Below are positions 1 to 10,469 of a stretch of 64,000 nucleotides of DNA, piece by piece. The notes below the pieces were generated by a model. That model did no database searches and was not told the origin of the DNA. It saw nothing but the letters and a program-made list of their open reading frames with translations. Source of the stretch: Apostichopus japonicus (Eukaryota > Echinodermata > Holothuroidea > Aspidochirotida > Stichopodidae); contig NC_092579.1 in assembly GCF_037975245.1 (NCBI RefSeq), positions 7,315,001 through 7,379,000 of the forward strand, read 5' to 3'. A program made the translations under genes and the position numbers. How positions within the stretch are numbered: position 1 is the first letter of the stretch; each line of letters opens with the position of its first letter.

Positions 1-2549
1 GCTAATTTGTGTTCTTGAATACTTAAAATACAGAGCTGCATTTGTTGTATCTTTAAACCAGAATGCAAAACTGTATTGAGGTTTGATGACTTTATTGTGA
101 CAGGTGTGAGGCAAGGTTATCCCTGTAAGATATCTTGAGAAAGTTTTGTTTATTCTGCAGATACTATTGACCCTTGATGAATTTTGATCTTCACAAAATT
201 AATACATTTGTACTCAAAATGACACCATCTCATGGAAGTAGGAGACTTGTCAATGTTACATTTCCTAAGCTATGGTGGTCACAACGTTTTCAAATTTGAG
301 TCAGTGGACGTTAGACGACCTTTGGCCTCAGCTAATTTACCAAGGGATTTGTCCAACTCAGAATGGGTAGAAGGTTTCCGTTTCCATTGTTTTATCCTGT
401 TGACTTCAGATAACTCTTTACATCGAATAAAGTCAATAAGGTCCTTATCTATAATATGGGCAACCTACATGCCAAGTATAAGGGTTGCCAATGATTCACT
501 TTTAGAGATATGGGTGTTACAAGAAGTCAGCGAACACACATGCACAGAGCCGTATATCTATGACTCTGCAAAGTCTGCATATACATAATCATACACGCCA
601 TAATGAGTTCATATGTTTGGTTTGTGATTGAATTTTTACTGTCACAAAAATATTTTATGCAATAGATCGTTGTACTAATTTCTATAGGGATAAAGCATGC
701 CCCATTCAAACACAAAGAAACAACAGTATATACACCTCGTATAGTTATCATTCATGCAGTAATAGCTACATAGACGTAAACAAATAAAATCGTGTCCTAA
801 AATGCTTGTGGATATTGCTGACACAACATTGATCACGAAAATTGCACCTTAACAATAATAAAACGACATGAAACTTGTATTCAATCCCCGCACCACAGAG
901 AAATATTAAAGAGCAGAAATCGGAATCGGCTCCAACAATATAGGTCATTCTCAAATGTCTTATTCCACACACAAACTGTTGTGAAAAGTTCAAGTTGCAA
1001 GATTCCCAAATGAAGCGAAAATTAAGATGCTACTCACACCAAAACGCATACTGGTCATGAACACTGCAAAGTTGAACAACAAATTTCATGATCATTGCAT
1101 ATTATCTGGGACCTACATTTCATCGAAACTGAAAATTCTACAGAAGGCCCTGTTTTGGGTCCTCACATGACGACAAAATATTTTTCCTGAACATCTTTCC
1201 TTCACCACCAGTCAAACGTGATATTCACAACATTGCAGCAGATTGGACAAACGCTCTAGGAGGAGCATTTTTTTAAGGCTTTCAGAAAATGAACTCTCGT
1301 GACCTCAAATGACCTTCAAAATGACAAAAATATGATCACTTGTATGCAACAGTAACTCAAAAAAACCACTGACGAAATTTCAGCCAATTTGACTGGAAAA
1401 TGCAGTCATTCAAACACGGCGGCAAAAAGTGACAGAATTGTGGCAGCATCGCCCGATAGGCTCTTGTAAAACTGTTCTCGTATACATGTACGCTTCGCCA
1501 GTCTGCCGCAGTAAACTGAGTACTCGGCACTTTATAGCCACTCACTGTATATTAAGGATGCATATGATGGCTCTGATGATAGCCTCCCTCTAAATATAAC
1601 AAAGCAGAGCTCACATATGTTTTTCTTCAAGAGAGAGCCTACCCGTACAAACTGATTTTCCTGTTGCATAAGGTCCACACTCTTCTTTTACACTTTAGAT
1701 TTAAACTGCTGTAATTGAACCAAGTCTATCACAGGCCGCGTATCGTTCGTCAGCACCCGTACTATACCCTTCTCTTGTGTCTATGTGTGTGTATGGGTGT
1801 ATGAATGTACGTATGTATGTATGTATTTAGATCCTATAGATGCAAGCAGGAACTCGCGAAGAAGCCTCATTGGCTTATCAAAGCCGCAAGCTGATCGAAG
1901 TCAGTCTCTCAGATTCATATTTAACGTCTATGCTTATGAATTTTCAATTGTCAACAACTCTGTAACTGGACGACATACATTAATCTCGAACTGGGGACCT
2001 TATGATTGGAAGGCACCGGCTTTAACCACTGACCTAGCACTCCTGACTCTTCGTCCACTTACATCAATGATAAATTTTAAATAACCACAAAATCCACATT
2101 GGTCACCAAACAAATGGACAGAAGTTAAAATCGACGAAGTTAATTTATACTGCACTGTACACCCTTCCCTATATGTTACCTATAAGCCTACACACGCTAT
2201 CTGTAAACCGTGCACAGGGTTAACAAACTTCAACATGTGCAAACATACGCCTCTGTGTCCGCCCACGGGCCGGATTAAAACATATGGAGGGCTTAGGGCT
2301 ACTGGGTCTTACTATATATGCAACGTGAATTCATAATCTGCAATAGCACCGTGACCTTGAAAAATGTAGTTTTATTTAATTGCTAAGTAACTGGCTAAAG
2401 CGAAACTAACTAATGCGACTTCAGTATATAAACGTCTATGCAAGAAAGGAGGCGAAATTTGATTATACCTAGAAACACTCTCAATCCCATATGTACGTAT
2501 CTGTACATATATGCGCGTAAAAAAGTGGTGTCCTAATGCTATGACCTTA
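1..2549. other. Intergenic sequence downstream of the first FUT gene
   Basis: I see no recognisable gene here. The open frames are short, lack codon structure and match no family I know. Around 1295-1330 there are CTCAAATGACC/GACCTT words like those of the AGGTCA-rich repeat at 49.8-51.9 kb, so this may hold a diverged relative of that repeat. A short GTAT-type microsatellite lies at about 1780-1827. Confidence 0.5.
1780..1827. repeat. GTGT/GTAT microsatellite
   Basis: Short run of TGTG followed by imperfect GTAT tetranucleotides. It explains the small open frame that starts inside it. Confidence 0.6.
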
Positions 2550-4019
2550 TCAGCCTTGCACTGGGTGAGAATGCGCAAATGGCACGCCATATAATGAAGA
2601 ATTAGACAAAACGGTCCGAAGGTTTGGAAGATACGCGTTACTTGCAATGTCATAGGCAGTCATCCAATCATGTTTACCACATAATCCACAACTGCCTAAC
2701 CATTCTGATCCAAATGGGTCAAGGCCCGTGCTCAATGAATGGTTCCCCTTCCAAGCATTCTCTTCCAGGAAATTTAGAAGTGCACACGCTCCTTCGGTCG
2801 ACGAAAATGGATAAACGCGAACACTCTTGTAAAGAAATGTTTCACCCATCAGCCGCCAATGATGGTATTGGTTGTACATAGCTTTATTGGTAGCGACTTT
2901 ACGAATATATCTTGCTAAATCTCTCACAGAGTCGAAATCGTCAGCGAAAATAAAAGAATTCGGTGGAGCGACTCGCTCATAGTCCGTTTTCGAAGCTCCA
3001 ACCACAATCGGCACCAGCTCGAACTCAGTCAAAGCCTGCCAAAACTTCTCGGTGATGTACTCAGAACAACAGTAGTTTTCAAAAGCAATATAAAATTTGT
3101 ATTTCTGAAGCACTGTTTTAGCAATTTTGCTATTATGAGGTAAACACAGATTAGTGCCACAAGATCCATAGATTTCTACTGGGATCAATTTGGCAAGACC
3201 ATGGACGAAATTTGTTCGGTTCCAAGCTTTCGAAGAACAGTGACTGCTCACCCAAGCGACCATGTTTTGAAATCGTGGTTTTGCAGCTATTACAGTTGTT
3301 TTCCTCGTGGCAATTTCCTTTTTAAAGGGGATGTACTCCCCGAACGGAGCTACGACTTCAGATTTAGAGTGGAAAGTGAATGACATGTTGAAGCTATACC
3401 CACTGAATCCCAATGGGGTTCTTTTATGCCCCCCTATGGTTTCTCTCACCTGAGGAGAGTTTCCAGGGCTCTCGGCCGTGCTGTAAACCCACACTTGATG
3501 AGCCTTTCGGACAGCCATAGCTCTCTCCCAGGTAGAGCTGTTTACACCAGCAGCAAAGATAACCACATCTACATCTTTGATAGCGCTTTCATCTTCTATT
3601 GCGGCAATAAAAGTTATTCTTTTATCTGTATGCGGACATTCGAAGGTTCGCGGAAACCGTTGCTGTTCACCTTTGGATATCCATTGGAGATTACAAGAAA
3701 ATATGGCGGCAGTTATAGTATCGTTAACCAAATTGTCATGTCCTGTGTGTTCACGGTCAGATCTGTGATTTGGTAAAGGTTGAAGAATTTGCGTTTCTTT
3801 TAATTCCCACGTACGTTTCGTTTTTTGTACATCCGTTTCAACTGATTTGTTGAGGGCATTCCACGTCAGTTTTTCAATATATCCCGTTACCAAGGCTACA
3901 TTATCTTTGCGATATCTCTCATAGCTCAGAGTATGATATCTCCAATTGATTACCGCAATTTGGGACACCATCACTACAGCAAGAAACGTCATTAGGGAAT
4001 ATATTAGTCTCTTCATCAT
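2550..4019 (-). CDS. Alpha-1,3-fucosyltransferase-like, GT10 family (diverged copy, FUT-A)
   Basis: Intronless 489-residue type II Golgi glycosyltransferase. It should transfer fucose from GDP-fucose to a glycan; the acceptor cannot be told. An N-terminal hydrophobic anchor spans about residues 5-24 after MMKR. The stem and GT10 N-terminal domain include WVYSTAESPGNSP, the counterpart of the WVWMNFESPSH block of vertebrate FUTs, and NMSFTFHSKSEVVAPFGEY, the counterpart of NWT-YRRDSDIFVPYG. The donor-binding domain has AFENYCCSEYITEKFWQAL at about 312-330, then the FIFADDFDSVRDLARYI block, and ends with a GLCGKHDW cysteine motif. Several N-glycosylation sequons are present. Two in-frame ATGs open the frame. 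It is the only cluster member on the minus strand, is clearly more diverged than the other three, and has about 20-25 extra C-terminal residues. The family call is secure; orthology to a named FUT is not. Confidence 0.9.
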   Translation of the reverse strand: MMKRLIYSLMTFLAVVMVSQIAVINWRYHTLSYERYRKDNVALVTGYIEKLTWNALNKSVETDVQKTKRTWELKETQILQPLPNHRSDREHTGHDNLVNDTITAAIFSCNLQWISKGEQQRFPRTFECPHTDKRITFIAAIEDESAIKDVDVVIFAAGVNSSTWERAMAVRKAHQVWVYSTAESPGNSPQVRETIGGHKRTPLGFSGYSFNMSFTFHSKSEVVAPFGEYIPFKKEIATRKTTVIAAKPRFQNMVAWVSSHCSSKAWNRTNFVHGLAKLIPVEIYGSCGTNLCLPHNSKIAKTVLQKYKFYIAFENYCCSEYITEKFWQALTEFELVPIVVGASKTDYERVAPPNSFIFADDFDSVRDLARYIRKVATNKAMYNQYHHWRLMGETFLYKSVRVYPFSSTEGACALLNFLEENAWKGNHSLSTGLDPFGSEWLGSCGLCGKHDWMTAYDIASNAYLPNLRTVLSNSSLYGVPFAHSHPVQG

Positions 4020-5040
4020 CGCTGAGTAGTTTACTTATGCACCTTCAATTAAAGACCAAAAGGTACATTTGCAACCGATCACAGAGGATGCTTAACACAC
4101 AAAATGATCCCTCGTTGACTGTACTTCCCACTGACGTCGTTGGTACCAATCTATATATATACATACAAACAAATACATATGCGCATAAAGTGCAGCTTGG
4201 ACTGATGAAGGATCAGTGCTTTACAGTTTTGAATTATCGTTCCCCTTGTAGTCATGTAAGCAGACATACATATTCAAAACTCCGAAAAGGAATCACTGAG
4301 TTTCACAAGGAGGACACCATATCCTTTTCCATCTTGTTGAACGTCAAGTTACAGCCAGCACAAGAACGGACTATATTCTATAATTCAACACGGTATGCCA
4401 CAGAAGTGACTGACGCAATATACTGTGAATTTTGACGATTACAATAATCACTGTCGTACTATTGTGAACTTGGGTTGAACAGGCTTAACAAATACTCAAA
4501 TTTAGCCGTTTCGTGTTTTCTTTAACAATACGGCATTGAAATTTGTATAAATGCTTTGTTACAATGGTAGATATTCAGTTACAGTTCACTGCATGGGTGG
4601 GCACCAAAACAATTTTTGCTGAAAGGTATATAACCATAACAACTCCCTGATATAACACTCCTACACGGTCAGGTTGTAGGGAAGCGATGCCAAGTTGCGT
4701 ATGGATGCTATATATGTTTATATGACCTGCCACATCCAGAAAATGCTGCCATAAAACTGGCACCACTTGCACCAAAGGTCATACCTAACTACTCTGTTGG
4801 ACCATATAGCTCCACAGTTGTACATAGGAATTGTCGGTAGCGCCTTTCTATGGCTACGGCTTACAGAAAAATTGATTTGCGGTCTTTTAAAGTTCGAAAC
4901 AACCGAAACATAGCTGGCTACGTGCTAGCCTCTGCTGAGCGAATGAGTCTCACTACATAAATATAGGAAAATGCCACGGCTGTTATATTTTCCTCCCCTT
5001 TCTACATACGCCTCATACAAATATATATATAATTTAAATC

Positions 5041-5041
<1 letters not shown>
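4020..5041. other. Divergent intergenic region 5' of FUT-A
   Basis: No recognised gene. A 132-codon frame at 4037-4435 starts just upstream of FUT-A on the other strand but matches nothing I know and has no domain signature, so I treat it as chance. The promoter of FUT-A should lie here; I cannot point to a clear core element. Confidence 0.4.

Positions 5042-5079
<38 letters not shown>
5042..5079. repeat. (TA)n microsatellite
   Basis: Uninterrupted TA dinucleotides, about 38 bp. Confidence 0.9.
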
Positions 5080-5080
<1 letters not shown>

Positions 5081-5359
5081 CAGTATTGTTCGATACGGGT
5101 GACAAACGCATACAGTGGAATTACGACCTTCCTTACCGGTTTAATGCAGGACCTATATAATGAGGACATAACAGTGTAGTTACGGACTCTACCATATAAG
5201 TCATCTCTATAGTGAAGACCTATACACTACAAGCCCACATTCGCTATTTGAAATTATATGCTGAAGAGTCGTACACTTCTTCCCTAAAAGTTATGGTTTG
5301 TGACATACATGTCTCCTTTACTTGATATGTCCTGAAGCTTCCAGTTGATATCACTATAG

Positions 5360-5602
5360 CTTTGATCTGTGTGGAAGTCCACATACTCCATGATATAAAG
5401 TAATGACATAGTTATACACAAGCAAGCATGCTTCCCGATACACACTATCTGGTATGTGCACGTATAGTAAGGCCTACATCCCTAAAGCGTTGTTCTGTGT
5501 GGAAGTCCACACAGTCCATGTGATCTTATATATGTTATAATGCCATGGTTAAATACAAGCAGGCATGCTTCCCGATACACACGTGCACTATCTTGTATAT
5601 GT
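5360..5602. repeat. Two-copy direct repeat, about 130 bp apart
   Basis: Both copies carry the inverted motif TGTGGAAGTCCACA followed by GCATGCTTCCCGATACACAC. They sit at about 5365-5450 and 5490-5585. The repeat is not obvious in units 2 and 3, so it looks local to unit 1. Confidence 0.6.
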
Positions 5603-6268
5603 GTACGAATACATGCTTCCACAAAAAACTGCATGATGATATAGCGGTTTACCTGCAATTTCCAGCTGGCATACAGTCGTAATAACGAATGTATATGCAA
5701 TTTACTGTGTGTAAACTCCTCTCAGTCCCTTGTAGCTTTATAGCCTGGAGTACCCCTATGAATTTTATGCATCCTGGAATACATTTACACTCCTGTGTCT
5801 CACACTCGTTGTATACGTTGAGAAATTATAACATGACGGCAACACTTAACCATCAGAATAATGACATTTCAGACAATTAATATTTATTTCTATAGGCGCA
5901 GATGTTCGGCACTCATATAGGCAGAGCTTATTGCAAAGTGTTCGTGATCACTTGTGATTGGTTCTTTGGATCGATTTGCTAATTAATAGTAATTATTGTA
6001 GATATGTGGTCATTTCCAACAATTACCTGTATGTATTCAATAACTTTAATAATATCACTAGAGCTTTCTATGACGAGATGTCACCAATTGTACCGGCTTG
6101 TTAGATCTGAATTGACACTCGAATGAGCAGGGTCTCACAATTACGAAAATGTTGCTGGTTACACGTAACTTGATAACAAGTAAAAAAATACGATATTTGT
6201 CGAATTGACAATTAAGTTGAATTACGATAAAATTATACCACGAACTTGATATTGAAACACTTTTTCTT

Positions 6269-6290
6269 GGGGGGGGGGGGGGGGGGCGGG
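6269..6290. repeat. Poly-G tract upstream of FUT-B
   Basis: A run of 18 G, then C and GGG. Shorter homologous runs lie at about 12914-12930 and 21356-21370 in the other two units. Confidence 0.85.
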
Positions 6291-7178
6291 AGAAGTATTT
6301 TTAACTTCATTTATTGAATAATTTAACGGGTATGTAAAATACCTCAACTGGTGTCTCTCAAATCTTACAGTCCTTATTGGTGCACAATCTATGCACCGTC
6401 ATTTAAGAAAAAGAGATTGAATTAATTACATTCAAGATAGAAACAAAATATCCGTAGGCCCAGCCTCCTGCAGCGATCTTATTTATGTTCGTAGACTTAA
6501 GTAATGTTCTTCACCAACAAACAACCCTTTTGAAAAATATTTTGCAATATTCGCGCTATATTACTTAACTTATCCATAATATATCTTTTATCTCGGTTCA
6601 AAGTTGACAGCAACGGGCCCTTAATAAATTTTATCGATACAAAAATTATATACAATGTAAATATGACCAGCGGGTTATAGATAGACACCTTCATCTAACC
6701 TCATGTGACACCTTGTTAATACAAAAAAAAAGTATGTTCTTCCTTCTCCTCAATCCTTGCCAAACCGTACCATTAGATAATATGATCGCATCAATATCAC
6801 AGTATTTTCACAATAAAATCAGCAGTTTCCCTCCGTTCTATCTGTCTTTTACATTGGTGTCTAAGTACTCGACCATGCATGTGAGCTGTAGTTTAAGAGG
6901 TGAGATCAAACCACTTGATAAGAAATATGCACCGATAACAGATGTAAAATATTATCGAAATAGTATACAAAGGTAGCACTTTAACTTGAGTTTGTTACTG
7001 TGTTCGGTCACGGAGGCACAAAATATGTCACCAATAAGGCCTTCCATATCAGAATAGAAGAAGATTACATTTTTAACTTTAAACTTTAACCAGGATGGAC
7101 CGAGAATGAGATAACTATATACAAAGTCCTACTCACTGTTTTTAACTTTTAATCTTTGGTGGTGGCTCTTGTAACACC

Positions 7179-7185
7179 TATATAG
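7179..7185 (+). promoter_or_regulatory. Putative TATA-like box of FUT-B
   Basis: TATATAG preceded by ACACC, about 145 bp upstream of the start codon. It is conserved in sequence and spacing in front of FUT-C and FUT-D, but recent duplication alone would also conserve it. Confidence 0.3.
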
Positions 7186-7328
7186 TTTATCTTCGGTGGA
7201 TGCATATGTTGTGTAGATAAACCGGCATTTCTTGAAGGCGCAAGTGGTATCGATCATTCTATATTCCGTGGATGAGCACGCTTGGTGTGAACATATATAC
7301 GAGATAGACACGTTAAATATCAGTCAGT

Positions 7329-8690
7329 ATGGCTATCGGAGGAGAAAGGAAGTGCCTCAATGTTTTACTCGTCGTGATGACTGTCATTGCAATATTACTA
7401 ACCTGTGGAATTCGTACCTTGAGAGTTGAACAATATCCGAAAAGAAAAGGCACCGCTAACTTTACCGTCTTTGAATTACGACCGTGGGATGCATATAGCA
7501 AAACACTGCAACAAGTTCAAAATGAAAGTTCATGGAATCTTCCATATACTCAAAACAGAGTAGTTCCTGATCAAAGGGTAATTAATGATATTTTAATTGC
7601 CGCCGTATTTTCTTGTAATCCCTATTGGGCATCTCTCAAGGGATGGTTTCCGCGAACCTTCGAATGTCCGGATACAGATAAAAGAATAACTTTTATTAAA
7701 TCCATAGCAGATGCAAGTGCTATCAAAGATGTAGATGTGGTCATCTTTGCTGCTGGTGTAAACAGCTCTACCTGGGAGAGAGCTATGGCTGTCCGCAAGG
7801 CTCATCAAGTGTGGGTTTATAACACTGAGGAGAGCTCTAGAAACTCTCCACAGGTGAGAGAATCTATGGGAGGAGGGGGCAGGGGATCGGCACGCCCTTT
7901 GGGATTCAATGGATATAAATTCAACATGTCATTCACTTACTATTCTAAATCTGAAGTCGTGGCTCCGTTTGGGGAGTACATTCCATTCAAGGAGGGAATA
8001 ATCATGAAAAAGGTCAATATTACTTCGAAATCACAATCGAAGAAAATGGTCGCTTGGATAAGCAGTCACTGTAATCCAAATGCTTGGAACAGAACAACTT
8101 TTGTCCATGATCTTGCCAGATTAATCCCAATTGATATGTACGGAGCTTGTGGTACAAAGGAACATTTACCTCGTGGCAGTAGTGCAACAGCATTGCTTCA
8201 AACATACAAATTTTATATTGCTTTCGAAAACAGTTGTTGCTCAGAATACATCACCGAGAAATTTTGGCAGGCTTTGGCTGATTTCGAGCTGGTGCCGATT
8301 GTGGTTGGAACTTCGAAAACGGACTATGAGCGAGTCGCTCCACCGAATTCTTTTATTTTCGCGGACGATTTCGATTCTGTGAGAGATTTAGCAAGATATA
8401 TTCGTAAAGTCGCTACCAATACAACTCTGTACAACCAATACCATCATTGGCGGCTGATGGGTAAAGCATTTCTTTACAAGAGTGTTCGCGTTTATCCATT
8501 TTCGTCGACCGAAGGAGCGTGCGCACTTTTAAATTTCCTGGAAGAGAATGCTTGGAAGGGGAACCATTCATTGAGCATGCGCTTTGACCCATTCGGATCA
8601 GGATGGTTAGGTAGTTGTGGATTATGTGGTAAACATGATTGGATGACTGCCTATCATATTACAAGTAAATCACGTAACCCTCAACTTTAA
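7329..8690 (+). CDS. Alpha-1,3-fucosyltransferase-like, GT10 family (FUT-B)
   Basis: Intronless 453-residue type II membrane enzyme expected in the Golgi, using GDP-fucose. The N-terminal anchor is at about residues 10-25 (CLNVLLVVMTVIAILL). A Gly-rich GGGGRGSA loop at about 180-187 is shared with FUT-C and FUT-D but absent from FUT-A. NMSFTYYSKSEVVAPFGEY begins at about 199. The donor site has AFENSCCSEYITEKFWQAL from about 298, and FIFADDFDSVRDLARYI from about 342. The GLCGKHDW motif lies near the C-terminus. The start was chosen because MAIG is shared by all three plus-strand copies. The C-terminal tail (HITSKSRNPQL) differs from the RRHP end of FUT-C and FUT-D, and its GNHSLS block instead matches FUT-A. 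The frame is intact. Confidence 0.92.
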   Translation: MAIGGERKCLNVLLVVMTVIAILLTCGIRTLRVEQYPKRKGTANFTVFELRPWDAYSKTLQQVQNESSWNLPYTQNRVVPDQRVINDILIAAVFSCNPYWASLKGWFPRTFECPDTDKRITFIKSIADASAIKDVDVVIFAAGVNSSTWERAMAVRKAHQVWVYNTEESSRNSPQVRESMGGGGRGSARPLGFNGYKFNMSFTYYSKSEVVAPFGEYIPFKEGIIMKKVNITSKSQSKKMVAWISSHCNPNAWNRTTFVHDLARLIPIDMYGACGTKEHLPRGSSATALLQTYKFYIAFENSCCSEYITEKFWQALADFELVPIVVGTSKTDYERVAPPNSFIFADDFDSVRDLARYIRKVATNTTLYNQYHHWRLMGKAFLYKSVRVYPFSSTEGACALLNFLEENAWKGNHSLSMRFDPFGSGWLGSCGLCGKHDWMTAYHITSKSRNPQL

Positions 8691-9420
8691 ACCACTAGTT
8701 GTAATTATATCTCACTGTTTATATAGTGGAAAGCCATCTGCTCAAAACAACAGACTAGACAGGTTAATTACTCATGCATCGAGTGGCGAAACTTAGTATG
8801 AACGATTGTGTACGTTCTTCGTTCGGGGCGGGGGGGGGGTGGGGGAAAGTTAATTTGATAAAGGGAAGCAGAGACGGGTGGAAGTTTCGTTTATTGTCTC
8901 AAACGTCAGATTAGTTTATTTCGTCAATTCTCTCTATATATATAACTTTAACATTTTCGTCCAGTAACGGATTTTGTATTACATTGTTGTAGAGGTGTTT
9001 TTAAATCAGATTACTGATATTATTTATGTCATTATGTACAAGGATGCGTACTTAATCTTTCGCTTAACATTAATCTATGCGTATAAATTAATTCTGATCA
9101 GTTATAGAATGACATTATACTTACTGCTCTTAGTCGTATATGGTGTATTGCTATAAGAACAGTTGTGTATTACGCCAGTAGGAGTAGGAGGGTTGGGAGG
9201 AGGAGGGGGGCATATTCCGAAGCCGTGAAGGTCCCAAGCAGTGCCAGTGCACGTTGCGAACCAAGTGACAGTTTTAAGAGGATCTATAAAAAGTGGGAAC
9301 CGAATCTCACAGCGCTAGTGGGGTTTGCAATTACAGTGTACTCGCTATGCTTGCTTTAGTGACCTAAACGCCCAAAATAATTGTTACGCCATTGTATAAG
9401 AAATGACCTTTCAAACATCA
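8691..9420. other. 3' flank of FUT-B
   Basis: No gene seen. It contains a G-rich tract (8825-8845) and an AAGTTAATTTGATAAAGG block that recur after FUT-C and FUT-D. Probable 3' UTR and terminator sequence, but I cannot place a poly(A) site with confidence. Confidence 0.5.
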
Positions 9421-9496
9421 TAGATGAAAATGCTAAATAGTCTAGGACAGGGGTTGTCAATTAATTTCAGTGGATGGCCTGAACCAAGATACATAT

Positions 9497-9683
9497 ATCT
9501 ATATCTATATATATCCAATATATATATATATATATATCCAATATATATATCCAATATATATCCAATATATATATCCAATATATATATCCAATATATATAT
9601 CCAATATATATATATATCCAGTATATATATATCCAGTATATATCCAATATATATATATATCCAATATATATATATATATATAT

Positions 9684-9733
<50 letters not shown>

Positions 9734-9770
9734 AATATACATATATATATCCAATATACATATATATATC
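9497..9770. repeat. Compound (TA)n / TCCAATATATA microsatellite
   Basis: Long TA tracts punctuated by TCCAATA every 8-20 bp. The tyrosine/isoleucine-only open frames in every register here are artefacts of this repeat. Confidence 0.9.
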
Positions 9771-9952
9771 CAATCCATGGTTATTTCGCATAATGATTAT
9801 TGTAACTTAACTCACTTTATTTTGGTATCAACCAACATTTATATAATCAACTCCAATCTGTTCAGAATTTTGCTGCAAGAATGATATATGGTAGAAGTAG
9901 ATATGATAATGTGACTGATCTATTCCATTATCTCATTGGCTTAAAATCAATC

Positions 9953-9956
<4 letters not shown>
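9771..9956 (+). pseudogene. CR1/L2-like LINE reverse-transcriptase C-terminal fragment, copy 1
   Basis: Conceptual translation gives a decayed version of the DYCNSLYFGI ... LQSAQNFAARMIYG ... LFHYL-HWLK block, which is the C-terminal reverse-transcriptase signature of CR1/L2/Jockey-group LINEs. It is only about 60 codons long and flanked on both sides by TA repeats. A second tandem copy lies about 385 bp downstream and a homologous copy lies in unit 2. Confidence 0.7.
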
Positions 9957-9983
<27 letters not shown>

Positions 9984-9997
9984 GATATATATATATA

Positions 9998-10034
<37 letters not shown>

Positions 10035-10157
10035 AATATATATATATATCCAATATATATATATATATATATATTGGATATATATATATCCAATATACAT
10101 ATATATATATATATCCAATATACATATATATATATCCAATATACATATATATATATC
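9957..10157. repeat. Compound (TA)n / TCCAATATA microsatellite
   Basis: Same composition as the tract at 9497-9770. Together with the adjoining CR1-like fragment it appears to be a tandem duplication of that segment. Confidence 0.9.
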
Positions 10158-10329
10158 CAATCCATGGTTATTTCGCATATTGATTATTGTAACTCACTTT
10201 ATTTTGGTATCAACCAACATTTATATGATAAACTCCAATCTGCTCAGAATTTTGCTGCAAGAATGATATATGGTAGATATGATAAAGTGACTGATCTATT
10301 CCATTATCTTCATTAGCTTAAAATCAATC

Positions 10330-10332
<3 letters not shown>
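10158..10332 (+). pseudogene. CR1/L2-like LINE reverse-transcriptase C-terminal fragment, copy 2
   Basis: Near-duplicate of the 9771-9956 fragment, reading SHIDYCNSLYFGINQHL and LQSAQNFAARMIYGR before running into TA repeats. It is far too short to be functional. Confidence 0.7.

Positions 10333-10415
<83 letters not shown>
10333..10415. repeat. (TA)n microsatellite
   Basis: Uninterrupted TA dinucleotides ending at ACACACC. Confidence 0.9.
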
Positions 10416-10419
<4 letters not shown>

Positions 10420-10469
10420 CAAAAATATAATAATATATATATACACCAAAAACTGGCTGTTTTACTTCC

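Noticed and set aside
232-588. 118-codon frame near the window start
   Set aside because: No family recognised, no splice or promoter context; probably chance.
4037-4435. 132-codon frame divergent from FUT-A
   Set aside because: No domain, no similarity I know, and composition like the surrounding non-coding DNA.
9411-10183. Many open frames of Tyr/Ile-only composition
   Set aside because: They are translations of (TA)n and TCCAATATA repeats in all six frames and have no coding signature.
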